Shown: one piece after another, positions 11,987-23,997 of the stretch | Numbering within the stretch: the stretch's first letter is position 1 | How the letters are laid out: the number at the start of each line of letters is the position of its first letter | From: Zygnema cylindricum | Taxonomy: Eukaryota; Streptophyta; Zygnematophyceae; Zygnematales; Zygnemataceae | DNA length: 64,000 bases | Reading direction: 5' to 3' | NCBI GenBank assembly: GCA_037447655.1 | Contig: JBBHKE010001165.1 | Location: forward strand, 1-64,000 | Notes under the pieces: model-generated | The model's input: only the letters and a program-made list of their open reading frames with translations | What the model was told of the DNA's origin: nothing | Database searches by the model: none | Position numbers and translations under genes: made by a program

Positions 11987-12116
11987 GTTTGACGCAAATT
12001 GTACTCTACAAATTTGCGATTCCTTCGTACGGTTGCAACTTAGGCAGTACGGCGCTAAGTTTTACAGCAAAACGACAGGAAAAAACCCTTACTTATGCAC
12101 ATGGGGACACACCCTA
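11987..12116 (-). mobile_element. terminal fragment of a type III MITE
   Basis: About 130 bp matching the inverted left end of the element at 8585, finishing in ACATGGGGACACACCCTAA. The other end is absent. Confidence 0.6.
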
Positions 12117-13846
12117 AATGTGTTCTCTGTCATCATCGTGCGTACGAAAATCCTAGATTTGTCATTTTCCCATGTAAAACCGCGCTTGCTCAAGATCTAA
12201 GATAGTGGAAACGGAAATCTCGGAAAATCACTAAACCGGGATTTTCCAGGCCAGGAGATCATGCTGGCAGTGCCAAAAGGTTTTGGCGTTTTGTGTCATC
12301 GATAACGGTAAAACGCGCGAAAGAAAAGTGCGAACTGTAAAATGAAGTACGGCTACATTAAAAATTAATAAAATGAAGTACGTACTGCAAGGACGAACTT
12401 TTAGTTTCTATGTAGTTTACAGTCGTAAGAAAATGCGATTTTAATGTAAGCTTTCGCCCGTAAATAGTCAACAGGTAATGGCAGTTTGACTTACGAAAAC
12501 TGCAAATTGAATAAAAAGTACGAGGGTACGGTATTCAATCGGTACAATGACAAGATACGGGTTTTATGTTTGTTTGATGATCTGACAAAGCTGCTTCAAA
12601 CTTACAATCGTTGCATTTTAACAAGTGGAAGATGCAAATCTAGTTAAGAAGATCTGATGTTTCTTCGCGGATATATTCTCCCTTATCCCCCAACCCCCAA
12701 CTATGTTTAGTGTCGTGTGCACTAGATTCCCTTAGTATAAAGGTTGTAGTTTTTTTTTATGATTCAAACTAATATATAGGGCTTTACCATATGAACGACA
12801 AAAAACCATTCATAAGTAAATGCATATGAGGGTAGTATCCCATAGACTCAACAAGTATGGTTTGCATTTCTCCTCATAATGTATCGTTCAGTCGTTAAAA
12901 AAAACGAAACTAGTTTTCATTAATTTGTTATTACCCATATTTGTACATTTTGATTGGTATAACCTCACTTGAAAGCATAACAATAGGAAAACCACATATC
13001 TACCCAACGTAAGGGTACCGTAGAGAAATGTTAACTATTATTAATCTCTAATTTAGATAAGGAGGCATGGATGGCGTCAAATAACAATGTTAGTCGTCCT
13101 CCCCAAATATTTGTAGTTGCCTTATCGCGCAATCATGGGAAGGAAATTAAAATTGTAAACAAGGTAAATGAAATAAGAGAAGTGTCACATATTTCCGTTG
13201 TAAGATATGATAATGACAGTTCAAAAATTTGAAGTGGCTTTTCACGCCTTTTTTTATTATTCACATTCCATAAGCTTTTATAATAGCCCGGTTGCGCACC
13301 TATTCATATACACGCGACTGCGTTTATTTTTTTGAAAGGTGCTTTATTGAAGGGTTTTTTTTTCTTCTACGTTATCATTATTACATCCACCAAGCCTAGC
13401 TAAATTCTCTCGATTACAATGGATATTTGTCCTTATAATGAAGGAGTTAAGTTTTGGAGGGAAATTCATTACTCATTTGAAGGTATAAACATATTATACT
13501 CAATATGTCCTTATATGATGTTATTGAATGGAAATAATTGAAGGTCGAAACGACAAAAGTTATGCCAATCTTCACAAATATATATCGTCAATGTTCACAC
13601 TAAACGAAGGGGAGGTTTCCATTATAAACGAATTTGAACTTGTGCTGCATATATTATATTACTTTTTTCGAAAGCCTCTTAGAAGACGCCCTGACTTGTT
13701 AGATAAACCCTTCCATTTTGGGTAACGACAGCGAGATAGATTCAAATATGTTCATACCGGAATCAAAGTCCTAAGTAGATCACTACAAGACAACCAGAAT
13801 GTCCGCTTATTACATGAAATGATTTTGTCTCTACCTACAAATATCT
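12117..13846. other. 1.7-kb stretch with no recognised gene or repeat
   Basis: AT-rich, with short frames (e.g. 13528-13725) lacking any motif I recognise. It could hide an unrecognised exon, but I see no splice or coding pattern to support one. Confidence 0.4.
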
Positions 13847-14809
13847 TAAGGGTGTGTTCCCATGTAACCGAATCTTTGAAACGTTACTTTGGATTTTAGC
13901 GCAGATTTTACGGTGTACTTTTCAAAGTGTTCCTATGTCAATCATTACTTGCGCCTTCATTACTTCAAATATGTGACAGTTGTAGACGTCTACAAAATAT
14001 GCGACAACCTACGATAGTATGAAACGAAATGTAGACTACTACGCAACTTCCTAAAATTAGCGACGTTTACAAAAACGGCGACAGTTGTAGGCGTCGAGTT
14101 TTTTGTGACATTGTAGATGTTCAAGGTTTTGTGACATTGCGAAGTCATGCTACCTTGTGAAGTCATCAACACGTAAACTTTCCGCCATGGCTTCTTGATT
14201 TCCTTTTCTTACCATTTATCATTCGATATGCCATCAAAATGAGACAAAAATTGCTAAAAAAATAAAGAAAAATAGATATCTTTCATTTGATACTATTATT
14301 GCTGCATTTCATTTAGAGATGAGAGAAAGAGGAGCGGTCGAATGAAAAAAATGGGGAGAGACGAGGACGTTGTAAATTTTTGCAAAAGACCCATGAATGA
14401 AAGTGGAGGTCTGAGACCCCAACGATTTTTTTTCCGTACATGCTTGTCATTTTTGTATGTACATGCGCGTGACGAGCATGGAAAAAAATAGCGTGTACTC
14501 TCCCTCGTTCAAAAAATTTCGAAGACGTTTCACGCGTGCAATACCTGCTTTCTATTCGTCGATAGGGTGTTATTTTGGTTAAAATCAGATCGCGATTTGA
14601 TTCCATTACAAGTGTGAAGATGAGTTGGAAGTGGGTTGCGATGATAATAACGCCAAACTGCCGTACCTTCCAAGTTCCAAGATGACGCAAAATGTACTTG
14701 TGTTTTTGCCGATTTTTCGTACGGCGTAAGATTTTCTCGTTGGAAGTCCCATTTTTTGTGAAAACGACGGAAAAAAACCCTTACTTAAACCCATGGGAAC
14801 ACGCCCTTA
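13847..14809 (-). mobile_element. full-length type I TAAGGGTGTGT-family MITE, inverted
   Basis: TAAGGGTGTGTTCCCATGT at the left and CCATGGGAACACGCCCTTA at the right; 963 bp. The interior is the inverse of 15511-16469 across its whole length, including 'gagaaaatattacgcc'-type sequence near one end and TGTAGACGTCTACA near the other. Confidence 0.75.
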
Positions 14810-15510
14810 GGGTTTGGTGACATTGTGACGTCACGCTCACTCGTGACAACGTCGGCGTCACTGATTCAAGAACTTTCCGCCATGGTTTCCCGATTTCGTT
14901 TTTTCAACTTTTTTCACTCGATTTGCCATTAAAAAAAAACTTAAAAATTGTCAAAAAAAATAGAAATTAGAGATCTTTCATTTTATACGAATATTGTCGT
15001 GTCTCATTCTAAAAAGTGTGAGATGAGAGCGATAGTGCGAGAGGGAGAGGGGAGAGGCAACGATGGCGCAAATTTTTGAAAAGGACCCATGAATGAAAGT
15101 GGAGGTCCGAGACCCTTGCAAATTTTTTTCCGTACATGCGCGTGACGGGCACGGAGAAAAATAGCGAGGACTCCTTCACCCTAAAATTTCCCCGCTCGCG
15201 TGACGCGTGCGTGGGTCGTTTTTCATTCGCTGTTTGGGCTGTACTTTAACTAAAAACACCCCCTCGAGGTGATTGTAAACTATGTTTTTTTTTGGGCTGG
15301 ATTCTCTTGCCCGGGGGTTGAAAAGGGGAAAACGCCAAAACGCGTTCACTTGACGACAAACACGCCGTACATTCAAAGTATGAATTGACGTTCACTATAC
15401 TTTGGTAAAAACAATTTTCTCGTACGGTTGAAGATTTTGTCAAAGTTCCCTGAATTTTAGGGCAAAAAGACAAAGAAAAGTAGATACTTTAAAACATGGG
15501 GATACCCCCT
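14810..15510 (-). mobile_element. type II TAAGGG-family MITE, inverted, lacking one end
   Basis: Matches the inverted element at 54452-55402 from 'gggtttggtgacattgtgacg' to 'aaaacatggggataccccct', including 'gggctggattctcttgccc'. The terminus that should lie at 14810 is missing: the copy begins exactly where the type I element ends. Confidence 0.6.
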
Positions 15511-16469
15511 TAGGGCGTGTCCCCATGTGTTCAAGTAAGGGTTTTTTTCCGTCGTTTTCACAGAAAATGGGACTTTCAACGAGAAAATATTACGCCGTGC
15601 GAAAAATGGGCAAAAACACAAGTACATTTTGCGTCCTTTTGGAACTTGGAAGGTACGGCAATTTGGCGTTATTATCATCGCGAGCCACTTCCAGCTCATC
15701 TTCACACTTGCACTGGAATCAAATCGCGATCTGATTTTAACCAAAATAACACCCCATAGACGAATAGAAAGCAGTTATTGCACGCGTGAAACGCCTTCGA
15801 ATTTTTTTGAACGAGGGAGAGTACACGCTATTTTTTTCCATGCTCGTCACACGAGTGTATGTACAAAAATGACAAGCATGTACGGAAAAAAAATCGTTGG
15901 GGTCTCGGACCTCCACTTTCATTCATGGGTCCTTTGCAAAAAATTTATAACGTCCTCGTCTCTCCCCATCTTTTTCATTCGACCGCTTCTCTTTCTCTCA
16001 TCTCTAAATGGAATGCATCAATAATAGTATTAAATGAAAGATATATTTTTTTCCTTTTTTTTTTAATAATTTTGGTCTCATTTTGATGGCGTATCGAATG
16101 ATAAATGGTAAGAAAAAGAAATCGGGAAGCCATGGCGGAAAGTTTACGTGTTGATGACGTCACAAGGTAGCATGACTTCGCGATGTCACAAAACCCTAAA
16201 CATCTACAATGTCACAAAAACTAGACTTCTACAACCGTCGCCGTTTTTGTTGACGTCACTAATTTTAGGAAGTTTCGTAGTCGTCTACATTTCGTTTCGT
16301 ACTTTCGTAGGCTGTCGCATATTTTGTACGTCTACACGTGTCACATATTTGAAGTAATGAAGGCGCAAGTAATGATTGACATTTGAACACTTTGAAAAGT
16401 ACACCGTAAAATCTGCGCTAAAATCCAAAGTAACGTTTCAAAGTTTCGGCTACATGGGAACACACCCTA
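15511..16469 (+). mobile_element. full-length type I TAAGGGTGTGT-family MITE
   Basis: TAGGGCGTGTCCCCATGTG to ACATGGGAACACACCCTAA, 959 bp. Best-preserved copy of type I in the window. The open frames inside (for example around 15525-16024) recur in every copy in both orientations and show no domain, so I read them as chance frames. Confidence 0.75.
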
Positions 16470-16654
16470 AGTACTAGTAAGTTTGAAAACCTGCAGGTTT
16501 GTTTTCGCGCATATGTTTGATGACGTCGAAGCGTATGACGTGTCACAGGACACCTTCAATCGGAGTTACGTGCCAAAATTTTGGTGTAAACAAGACCCGT
16601 TTTCCGATGAGTTTTCGGAAAATCATCGGAATGGGCAAAAAGTTACAAATGCTC

Positions 16655-17017
16655 CGGTGGGTATAGGCTATGAGAAAAGTCGAAAAATCTGGCGGAAAAT
16701 TCTTGAATTTGTGACGTCGACGTTGTCACAAGTGAGCATGCCGTCACAATGTCACAAAACTCTAAACGTCTACAATGTCACAAAATTACAAAAATCTAGA
16801 AGTCCACAACGTCGCTGTTTTTGTTGGCGTCATCATTCATCGGAAGTTTCGCAGTCGTCTTCAATCGTCACAAGTTGTACCCACGTCTACAACCGTCACA
16901 TTTGAAAGTTCCAAATTCATTTTCGCACATCGGGACGCTTGTCAAAGTAGTACGGAGAGCTTCACTACAGTCCAAAATACTTTATCAAAGTACCGATTAC
17001 ATGGGGACACGGCTTTA
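16655..17017 (+). mobile_element. right-hand part of a type II TAAGGG-family MITE
   Basis: Contains 'ggcggaaa.ttcttgaa', TGACGTCGACG, 'ctaaacgtctacaatgtcac' and ends ACATGGGGACACGGCTTTA, matching the right end of 54452-55402. Sequence 16470-16654 upstream is unexplained. Confidence 0.55.
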
Positions 17018-17392
17018 TGATGTTTTATTCTTATTTGTACCACGTAGGCTTGAATTCACGCTCAAAATCGTCAAAGATTCGTCAAGCGCAAAGATTGAAT
17101 GAAATATCTGTACGAGCCGACGGACGAATATTAAGATTTGTAAAATCGTACGAAAATGATATATTTCCACGTGCGTACTATATTATAGTACGAACTTTGT
17201 TGTAATGTTTTAGAACCCTAAATCCCTTCCACGAAGATCGGTGGACGGCAAAAGGAGCGTCAATGAATATTTGAAGGCAAAGATATTCGCGCGGCTTTTG
17301 GTGGATTTGCGTCCACGTGTCTTGAGGCACATGGCTAACCACGTGTAAGGTTGTCATCGCCCGTTTCATCGCGGATTTTCTGTTGGGTACAG

Positions 17393-17613
17393 TATACCGT
17401 GTATCGCTATTAGTGTTAATGCTTTTTTTTTGGCGTGTAAAACAATTTTCTCTGTACACACTTGTCGGTTTAATGATCTGACGGTTTCGATTGAACGTTG
17501 AGATGCTCAGCTTCTGATTGGCGGTTTCAAATTGATTTCCCGACAAATGTGTTACGCAAAAAAGATGTTCCAAGTGTCGAAAATATTGTCAACACTAAAA
17601 GCGATACACGGTG
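17393..17613. mobile_element. small TA-type MITE upstream of the LOR gene
   Basis: About 220 bp bounded by TATACCGTGTATCGCTATTAG and CTAAAAGCGATACACGGTG, diverged relatives of the TACACCGCCAATCG termini. A matching copy in the other arm (28324-28553) shows it was present before the duplication. A similar element lies at 35530-35746. Confidence 0.6.
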
Positions 17614-18028
17614 CGGTCAACTGGTCAAACCACTGGATGATTTCCGTGTATCACCGTTGCGTCGCCGATTTGAAATAACAAATAATCCGACGGTCAAATG
17701 TTCACGCCTATAAGCTTGGGGAATCTTCATATATCTCCGTACATATTTTTCCCCAAAAAAATGTACATCTGATACGAAATGGTACAAAACAAGTACGGCA
17801 TCCAATAAACAGCCGCACTTTTTTCGCTAATGGACGTCCACCGTACATTTACTGCTCGTACTTTATCCGACCAGAAAAATCTCGAACTTACGTAATACCG
17901 CTAAAAATGCGACACGTAGCTTAACATATAGTACCCTTTGGTACCGACGTCCTCAATAGTACAGCCGGTAATAATGGCCGTAAAACTACAAAGACCTCCA
18001 CATGGAAACACGGTTCATGTCTAACCCG

Positions 18029-18083
18029 TGTTTACGTGTGTACCTTTCCGTGTGTAACTTTCCGTGTGTACCTTTCCGTGTTT
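18029..18083 (+). promoter_or_regulatory. direct repeats upstream of the LOR start, likely promoter region
   Basis: The motif 'gtgtgtacctttccgtgt' and close variants occur three times in about 55 bp, some 105-160 bp before the predicted start codon; a TTAAATA sequence at about 18105-18112 may serve as a TATA-like element. The other arm keeps the repeats. Regulatory function is inferred from position only. Confidence 0.4.
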
Positions 18084-18189
18084 GCCTTGAAGTCAGGAAA
18101 AAAACTTAAATAGCTGTCCTTCCCTCATCATTTTCCTCAGTCTCCTTTCTACTTCCAGCTCTCTCTCCCTCTCTCTCCCTACGGCAGCC

Positions 18190-20452
18190 ATGTCTCACCA
18201 CCCTCCTCCCCAAGGCTTCCCCCCTCATCCCTCCCACCCCTCCGAAGCCCATACTTCTCACCTTCCTCAGTCTTACAATTCCAGCTATCCTTACTCTCAC
18301 TCTCCCTTCCCTCCCCCTTCCACCTCGCACTCTTCCTCCTCTCACTCTCCCTTCCCTCCCCCTTCCACCTCGCACTCTTCCTCCTCTCACGCTGCTTTTG
18401 GTCACGCTCCCCTTCCCCCCTCTCACTCTTCCTCCTCTTACGCTCCCCCTACCGTCCATCACCCTCCCCCTTGCCGCTCTCACTCTCTCCCTCCCCGCCC
18501 CCCCACTCTGGTGAACCTCCTGGGGTCCCAGTACGTCCTTCCGTACGAAACCACCCTGGTTTTGCGGGAGGACTCACGTCGCGACATGGACGTGACAGAT
18601 GTCACGGGAGTCCTCCATTTCAAATCGCGGGCAATGTGGGAAATTATTTTCATTCTGTTTCTGTTTAATTTATGCTTTTGTTTTTTGTTTTTTTTTGTTT
18701 ATGCTTGTTTTGTGTTTTTGGTTTGGTTTTTGTTTTTTTATGGTTTTTACAACTTGGTTTTTTTGTTTTTAGTGGGTGTTCGTCTGCTTCGGGGGCGGGG
18801 GATGTATTTTTTTGTATTGGGTGTGTTTTTTTTGGGAGGGAATTGTTACATCTACGAAAGAGGACTCTCTATATCCACACAACTTTCACCTGGACGTTTG
18901 TCCTTTAGCGGACAAATTTATACTGATTTCCCTCCCTCCCTCCCTCCCTCCCTCTCTCTTTCCCTCTCTCGTTTTTAACAGAAAGAGCCATAAAAAACGG
19001 GCGATTTCCGATAGTTCCGGAAGAGCGATTTGTTCGACGATGATGACAAAAAAAAATTGCAGAAATAATACCACTTTAATTTGTTTGGGCGGGGACCCAC
19101 AAGAATCGAAAAAAATCGCCAAAGTTAAGAAAGTTGAACCTTCTCAAGCTCATGTGAGAAACCCTAAAAAGCTCTAATTATTTTTTTTGTTGTTTTTTTT
19201 TCATTTTTATTTTAGTAATTTTTAAACTTTTTTTCTGGAGAAGTGATTTTTCAGCTTTTTTCATAGAAGTGAGTTTTCAATTTTTATCACAGGAGTTAAT
19301 TTGTAAATTGTTTCCCAAAAATCATTTTTGTTTGCATAAGAAGTACAGTTTTTTTTTCCTGTACGATAAACTGCATTGCATGTTTTACAAAAGTATATTT
19401 TTTTTGTGGAAGACATCTATTTTTTCCGATATTTTACTTTAATTGATTTTAATTTATTTTATATGTTCCTTTCTTTTATTTATTTATTCTTTGTTTTGTT
19501 TTTTTTTGCGAAAGCACATTTTTTCGCGACGGTAAAATTTTTGCCAAAGAAATTTGTTTTCCGTTATAAGTTTTCGTTGAAAATGTATAATTTTCTATCA
19601 TTTCTTTTGCGTAATGGGATTTGTTTTTTTTCCTATTGTTTGTTTTATAGATTACTTGGAAAGTTTTAAATTATATTTCAAGATTTTAACATTTTTTTTA
19701 TAATATATTGATGGGATTCGCAGGTTTTTTTCAATGGAAACAAATCGCCAATTCCGGATATTAAGATCAATGGATCATTCGGCGAAACAGCTTTTCTGGT
19801 TTGTTTGTTTTTTCCCCTATTTTTTTTTTTTTTTTCTTGCTGTTTATGTCCTTTTTATTATTATTCGTTATTTATGTATGTGTTTATATATATGCTTTTT
19901 TATTTTCTTTTGGTGGATGTACTTTTCTATCTCTTGTGTTAATATGCAACTTTATTTTTGTCTTCTTCGTCGACCGCATTGAAGATTTTTTTTTTTTTGT
20001 ATTTTTATTGCTTGTTTATTTCAAATGGGTCATTTCTATGTTAGTAAGAATTTAAAACAAACATATACTTTACAGGAATCTTTCATTTCTTAGTTAGAAA
20101 TTTTGCCATTTATGACCATCACTCGTTTCCCCACTTTCGTCAACTTCTTTGTCATGAATTTGACACATTTTGACATACATTTCCTCGAAAAAAAAATAAC
20201 GTTGTCTCTCTCCTTCTTCTTCTCTCCCTCTCCCTTTTTTCTCTCCCTCTCTCTCTCCCTCTGTCCCTCCCTCAGATTGTCAACAGTGGAGAACATACTT
20301 TAGCGGAAGTGACTCGAGATTATGCTTTGCCGGAGGTCATTCAGTACGGAAGAGATACGTACTATTTACGAATTGTTCCAGGTGTCGATATGTTGCTCAT
20401 GGTTGTGTTAGTAACAATTATTGAGGATGTGTTCGTGGGACCGACCCAATAA
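18190..20452 (+). CDS. LURP-one-related (LOR/DUF567) family protein, four exons, apparently intact
   Basis: Predicted exons: 18190-18635, 18982-19153, 19724-19798 and 20276-20452, giving 289 aa. All introns are GT-AG and phases agree (2, 0, 0); introns 1 and 3 end in long polypyrimidine tracts. Residues 1 to about 105 are a Pro/Ser/His-rich, probably disordered leader. The LOR domain follows: LPYETTLVLRED and MDVTDVTGVLHFKSRA in exon 1; KKRAISDSSGRAI and GGDPQESKKIAKVKKVE in exon 2; PDIKINGSF in exon 3; LAEVTRDYA, Y-G-R-D-T-Y-Y-L and PGVDMLLMVVLVTIIEDVF in exon 4. These match, in order, the strand motifs and C-terminal hydrophobic helix of the LOR family (tubby/scramblase-like barrel). Arabidopsis LURP1 contributes to basal defence; the role here is unknown. 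Start chosen as first ATG after a purine-poor leader. Spliced transcript not verified. Confidence 0.82.
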
Positions 20453-21979
20453 TGATAAACAGGTTTCAGAAAATTAGGATTTTCCTGCGGAAAACCAGGG
20501 TTTTGCCGCGAAAATTTAGAGTTTTCTTGTGGGAAATTATTGTTTCCTTGCCGAGAATTCGGGTTTTGTGGAAACTCAGGGTTTTAAATCGGTATTTTAT
20601 CGCGAAAAGTGAGATTTTGTTGGAAAACAAGATTTGGGAAAGTTGAAAGTGGTTGTTAGTGTGGAGTGCGCGATGAAAGGATTTTTTCTTAGAGCTATTT
20701 TTTTCTTTTTATGTTTTGTAAATACACTAGAGGGGTCTCTGCAATAATCGTTGAGGGCGACTCTTTTCCCTGTTTATCACAATTCTGGGTACTTATTTTG
20801 GTTTGATTCTTTCACTGTACTTTTTTCAATTTCATCATTTATTTCCTTTTTTTCTTTTCCTTTTTTTAATGATTCTTCATCTTTTTGAAATTCTCTCTTT
20901 TTTTTATTGTGTGATTTTACAATGCTACGCTTGTACTTTTTACGAAGTTTTTTTTTTTTTTTTTTTTCTTTCTTTTTTCACTCTGTATGAATTTGAGGTT
21001 TTGTTTGTTTGTATCCTTTTCTGATAAATAAAGTTTGATTTTTCGTGCCAAAAATTTTAGATGCTTTACGTCTAAAACCAAATTTAAAAGTTTGGTCTGA
21101 ATTGTTAAATAAACAAATTGTTAAACAAACAATACAATTCTGAATTGGAGACATCTTACTTTGTCACATTCCGTAATGTATTATTTTCTGATTTTTCTTC
21201 TTTCTTTTTTTTCTTTTATGTTATTTCCTTTCTGTGTTGATTCTGTTGGTAGATTTCATTCATTTTGCAAGTTATAAAAGAAATAAGAAAATACATGCAA
21301 ATAAAAATGTAGATATGTGAGGTGGATGTGAGAGAAGAGAGGGAGGTAGAGGTAGAGGAAAAGAATGAAATAGAGAGGTGGAGAGGGAAGGATTGGGAGG
21401 GGAGGGAGAGAGGGGGAGAGAGAGATCTTGGGAATTGAAACTTACAACTCATAAATTGATTTAAAAAAGAAAGAAATCAAAATAAGAGGATGAAGCTTTT
21501 TTTTGTTTTTTAGTGCCGAAAATGAAACAAATTTGGGTATTAACAAAATATATAAGAGAAAAACAAAAAGAACAGGACAAAAAAAAGAAAAAAAAAATCA
21601 GCAAGATTGTGAAATGACTTCAAAAGCAAAAAAGTACAAGGTAAAGTGCAGTAGTTAAAAAGTACAGAAGTTTAAAAGAACAAGGTCAAGTACAGAAGTT
21701 TAAAAAAGTACAAGGTAAACCAGAGGCTAAAGTACAGAGTACGAAAGTACACCATACAATAAGTAGCTAAAAAAGTACAGTGTGACATGCAGTAACGAAA
21801 GTACAAGATAAAATACACTAAGTACAAAGTACAATAAATACATCGTACAATAAAAAACATACTTTCAAGTCTTCTGAAATGTACCTTAAGCTTCTTTTAT
21901 AGATACAGAGAATATACATCATATGAGTGACCCGGGGAAAAGAAAAAAAAAGAAAAACGGAAGAAACTCTTATCAAAAC
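20453..21979. other. spacer between duplication arms, low complexity, no gene called
   Basis: 20450-20660 has degenerate repeats of a 'gggttttgccgcgaaaa' type. 20800-21250 is T-rich. 21300-21430 is purine-rich on the plus strand. From 21508 to about 22075 the sequence matches 39305-40985 (minus its solo LTR), including 'gtgccgaaaatgaaacaaatttggg' and many 'aaagtaca' units; this is the 3' flank of the second LOR paralogue (see 21980-22170). Confidence 0.5.
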
Positions 21980-22170
21980 CTAATTGTTTTTCTTTTTTTG
22001 ATTTGCTTCGACGTACATTTCTTCGATAACTGTAACCAAAATGACCATAAGAGCCGTATCGACGCCAGGAAAATATTGTAAATAAAACGTCGCTTTTCCG
22101 AAAAAAATTGATCCCGCCGTAAAATATCGCGAGAAACAGTCGCTAAAGGGCGTCCTCCACCGTCTAAAAT
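21980..22170 (-). pseudogene. last exon of a second LOR paralogue, one-base frameshift
   Basis: On the minus strand an AG acceptor (22171-22172) is followed in phase 0 by ILDGGGRPLATVSRD, the counterpart of exon 4 of the intact gene. A T7 run then breaks the frame; the next frame reads F-G-K-A-T-F-Y-L, then PGVDTALMVILVTVIEEMY and a stop at 21980-21982. The exon length of 191 is one short of a multiple of three, and alignment with the intact gene suggests one T is missing. Sequence differs clearly from the 18190 gene, so this is a paralogue, not an arm copy. Its first three exons are absent: the duplication arm begins at 22356. Confidence 0.72.
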
Positions 22171-23997
22171 CTGTAAAAAAAAGAGAAAAAAAAGAAAAAA
22201 AAAAAGGAAAAAGGTTAAGAATTAAGAGTGGTCAACGGAACACGCCAAAAAAAAAAAAAAAAACAAACGAAAGAGACAATGGTTGAAAATTAAATTTAAT
22301 CGGGAAACACGCTACTGTTTTGTTATTTTAAGTGTTTTTTTCTTTCGTAAAACAGATTGTTACTAAAACAACCATGAGCAACATATCGACACCTGGAACA
22401 ATTTGTAAATAGTACGTATCTCTTCCGTACTGAATGGCCTCCGGCAAAGCATAATCTCGAGTCACTTTTGCTAAAGTATGTTCTCCACTGTTGACAATCT
22501 GAGGGAGGGACAGAGGGAGAGAGAGAGGGAGAGAAAAAAGGGAGAGGGACAGAAGAAGAAGGAGAGAGACAACCTTATTTTTTTTTCGAGGAAATGTATG
22601 TCAAAATGTGTCAAATTCATGACAAAGAAGTTGACGAAAGTGGGGAAACGAGTGATGGTCATAAATGGCAAAATTTCTAACTAAGAAATGAAAGATTCCT
22701 GTAAAGTATATGTTTGTTTTAAATTCTTACTAACATAGAAATGACCCATTTGAAATAAACAAGCAATAAAAATACAAAAAAAAAAAAATCTTCAATGCGG
22801 TCGACGAAGAAGACAAAAATAAAGTTGCATATTAACACAAGAGATAGAAAAGTACATCCACCAAAAGAAAATAAAAAAGCATATATATAAACACATACAT
22901 AAATAACGAATAATAATAAAAAGGACATAAACAGCAAGAAAAAAAAAAAAAAAATAGGGGAAAAAACAAACAAACCAGAAAAGCTGTTTCGCCGAATGAT
23001 CCATTGATCTTAATATCCGGAATTGGCGATTTGTTTCCATTGAAAAAAACCTGCGAATCCCATCAATATATTATAAAAAAAATGTTAAAATCTTGAAATA
23101 TAATTTAAAACTTTCCAAGTAATCTATAAAACAAACAATGGGAAAAAAACAAATCCCATTACGCAAAAGAAATGATAGAAAATTATACATTTTCAACGAA
23201 AACTTATAACGGAAAACAAATTTCTTTGGCAAAAAAATTACCGTCGCGAAAAAATGTGCTTTCGCAAAAAAAAAACAAAACAAAGAATATATATAAATAA
23301 AAGAAAGGAACATATAAAATAAATTAAAATCAATTAAAGTAAAATATCGGAAAAAATAGATGTCTTCCACAAAAAAAATATACTTTTATAAAACATACAA
23401 TGCAGTTTATCGTACAGGAAAAAAAAACTGTACTTCTTATGCAAACAAAAATGATTTTTGGGAAACAATTTACAAATTAACTCCTGTGATAAAAATTGAA
23501 AACTCACTTCTATGAAAAAAGCTGAAAAATCACTTCTCCAGAAAAAAAGTTTAAAAATTACTAAAATAAAAATGAAAAAAAAACAACAAAAAAAAAATAA
23601 TTAGAGCTTTTTAGGGTTTCTCTCATGAGCTTGAGAAGGTTCAACTTTCTTAACTTCGGCGATTTTTTTCGATTCTTGTGGGTCCCCACCCAAACAAATT
23701 AAAGTGGTATTATTTCTGCAATTTTTTTTTGTCATCATCGTCGAACAAATCGCTCTTCCAGAACTATCGGAAATCACCCGTTTTTTATGGATCTTTCTGT
23801 TAAAAACGAGAGAGTGAAAGAGAGAGGGAGGGAGGGAGGGAGGGAGGGAAATCAGTGTAAAATTGTCCGCTAAAGGACAAACGTCTAGGTGAAAGTTCTG
23901 TGGATATAGAGAGTCCTCTTTCGTAGATGTAAAAATTCCCTCCCAAAAATAACACACCCAATACAAAAAAATACATCCCCCGCCCCTGAAGCAGACT

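Larger units (their letters stand above)
17122..20418 (+). repeat. left arm of a large inverted duplication carrying a LOR gene
   Basis: Nearly collinear with the reverse complement of 22356-28831 once the copia insertion at 23998-27449 is removed. The inner edge is sharp: 'ttagtaacaat' ends at 20418 here and at 22356 on the other arm. The outer edge is near 17122/28831 ('aagatttgtaaaa..cgtacg'). The arms include upstream sequence, exon 1, all introns and most of exon 4. Confidence 0.85.

Noticed and set aside
15525-16024. Open frames of 69-131 aa inside TAAGGG-family MITEs
   Set aside because: Appear in several frames and both strands, are broken differently in each copy, and contain no transposase motif.
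18106-18483. Arg/Gly-rich antisense frame (MRAARGRVMDGRG...)
   Set aside because: Mirror of the Pro/Ser/His-rich LOR exon 1; no independent support.
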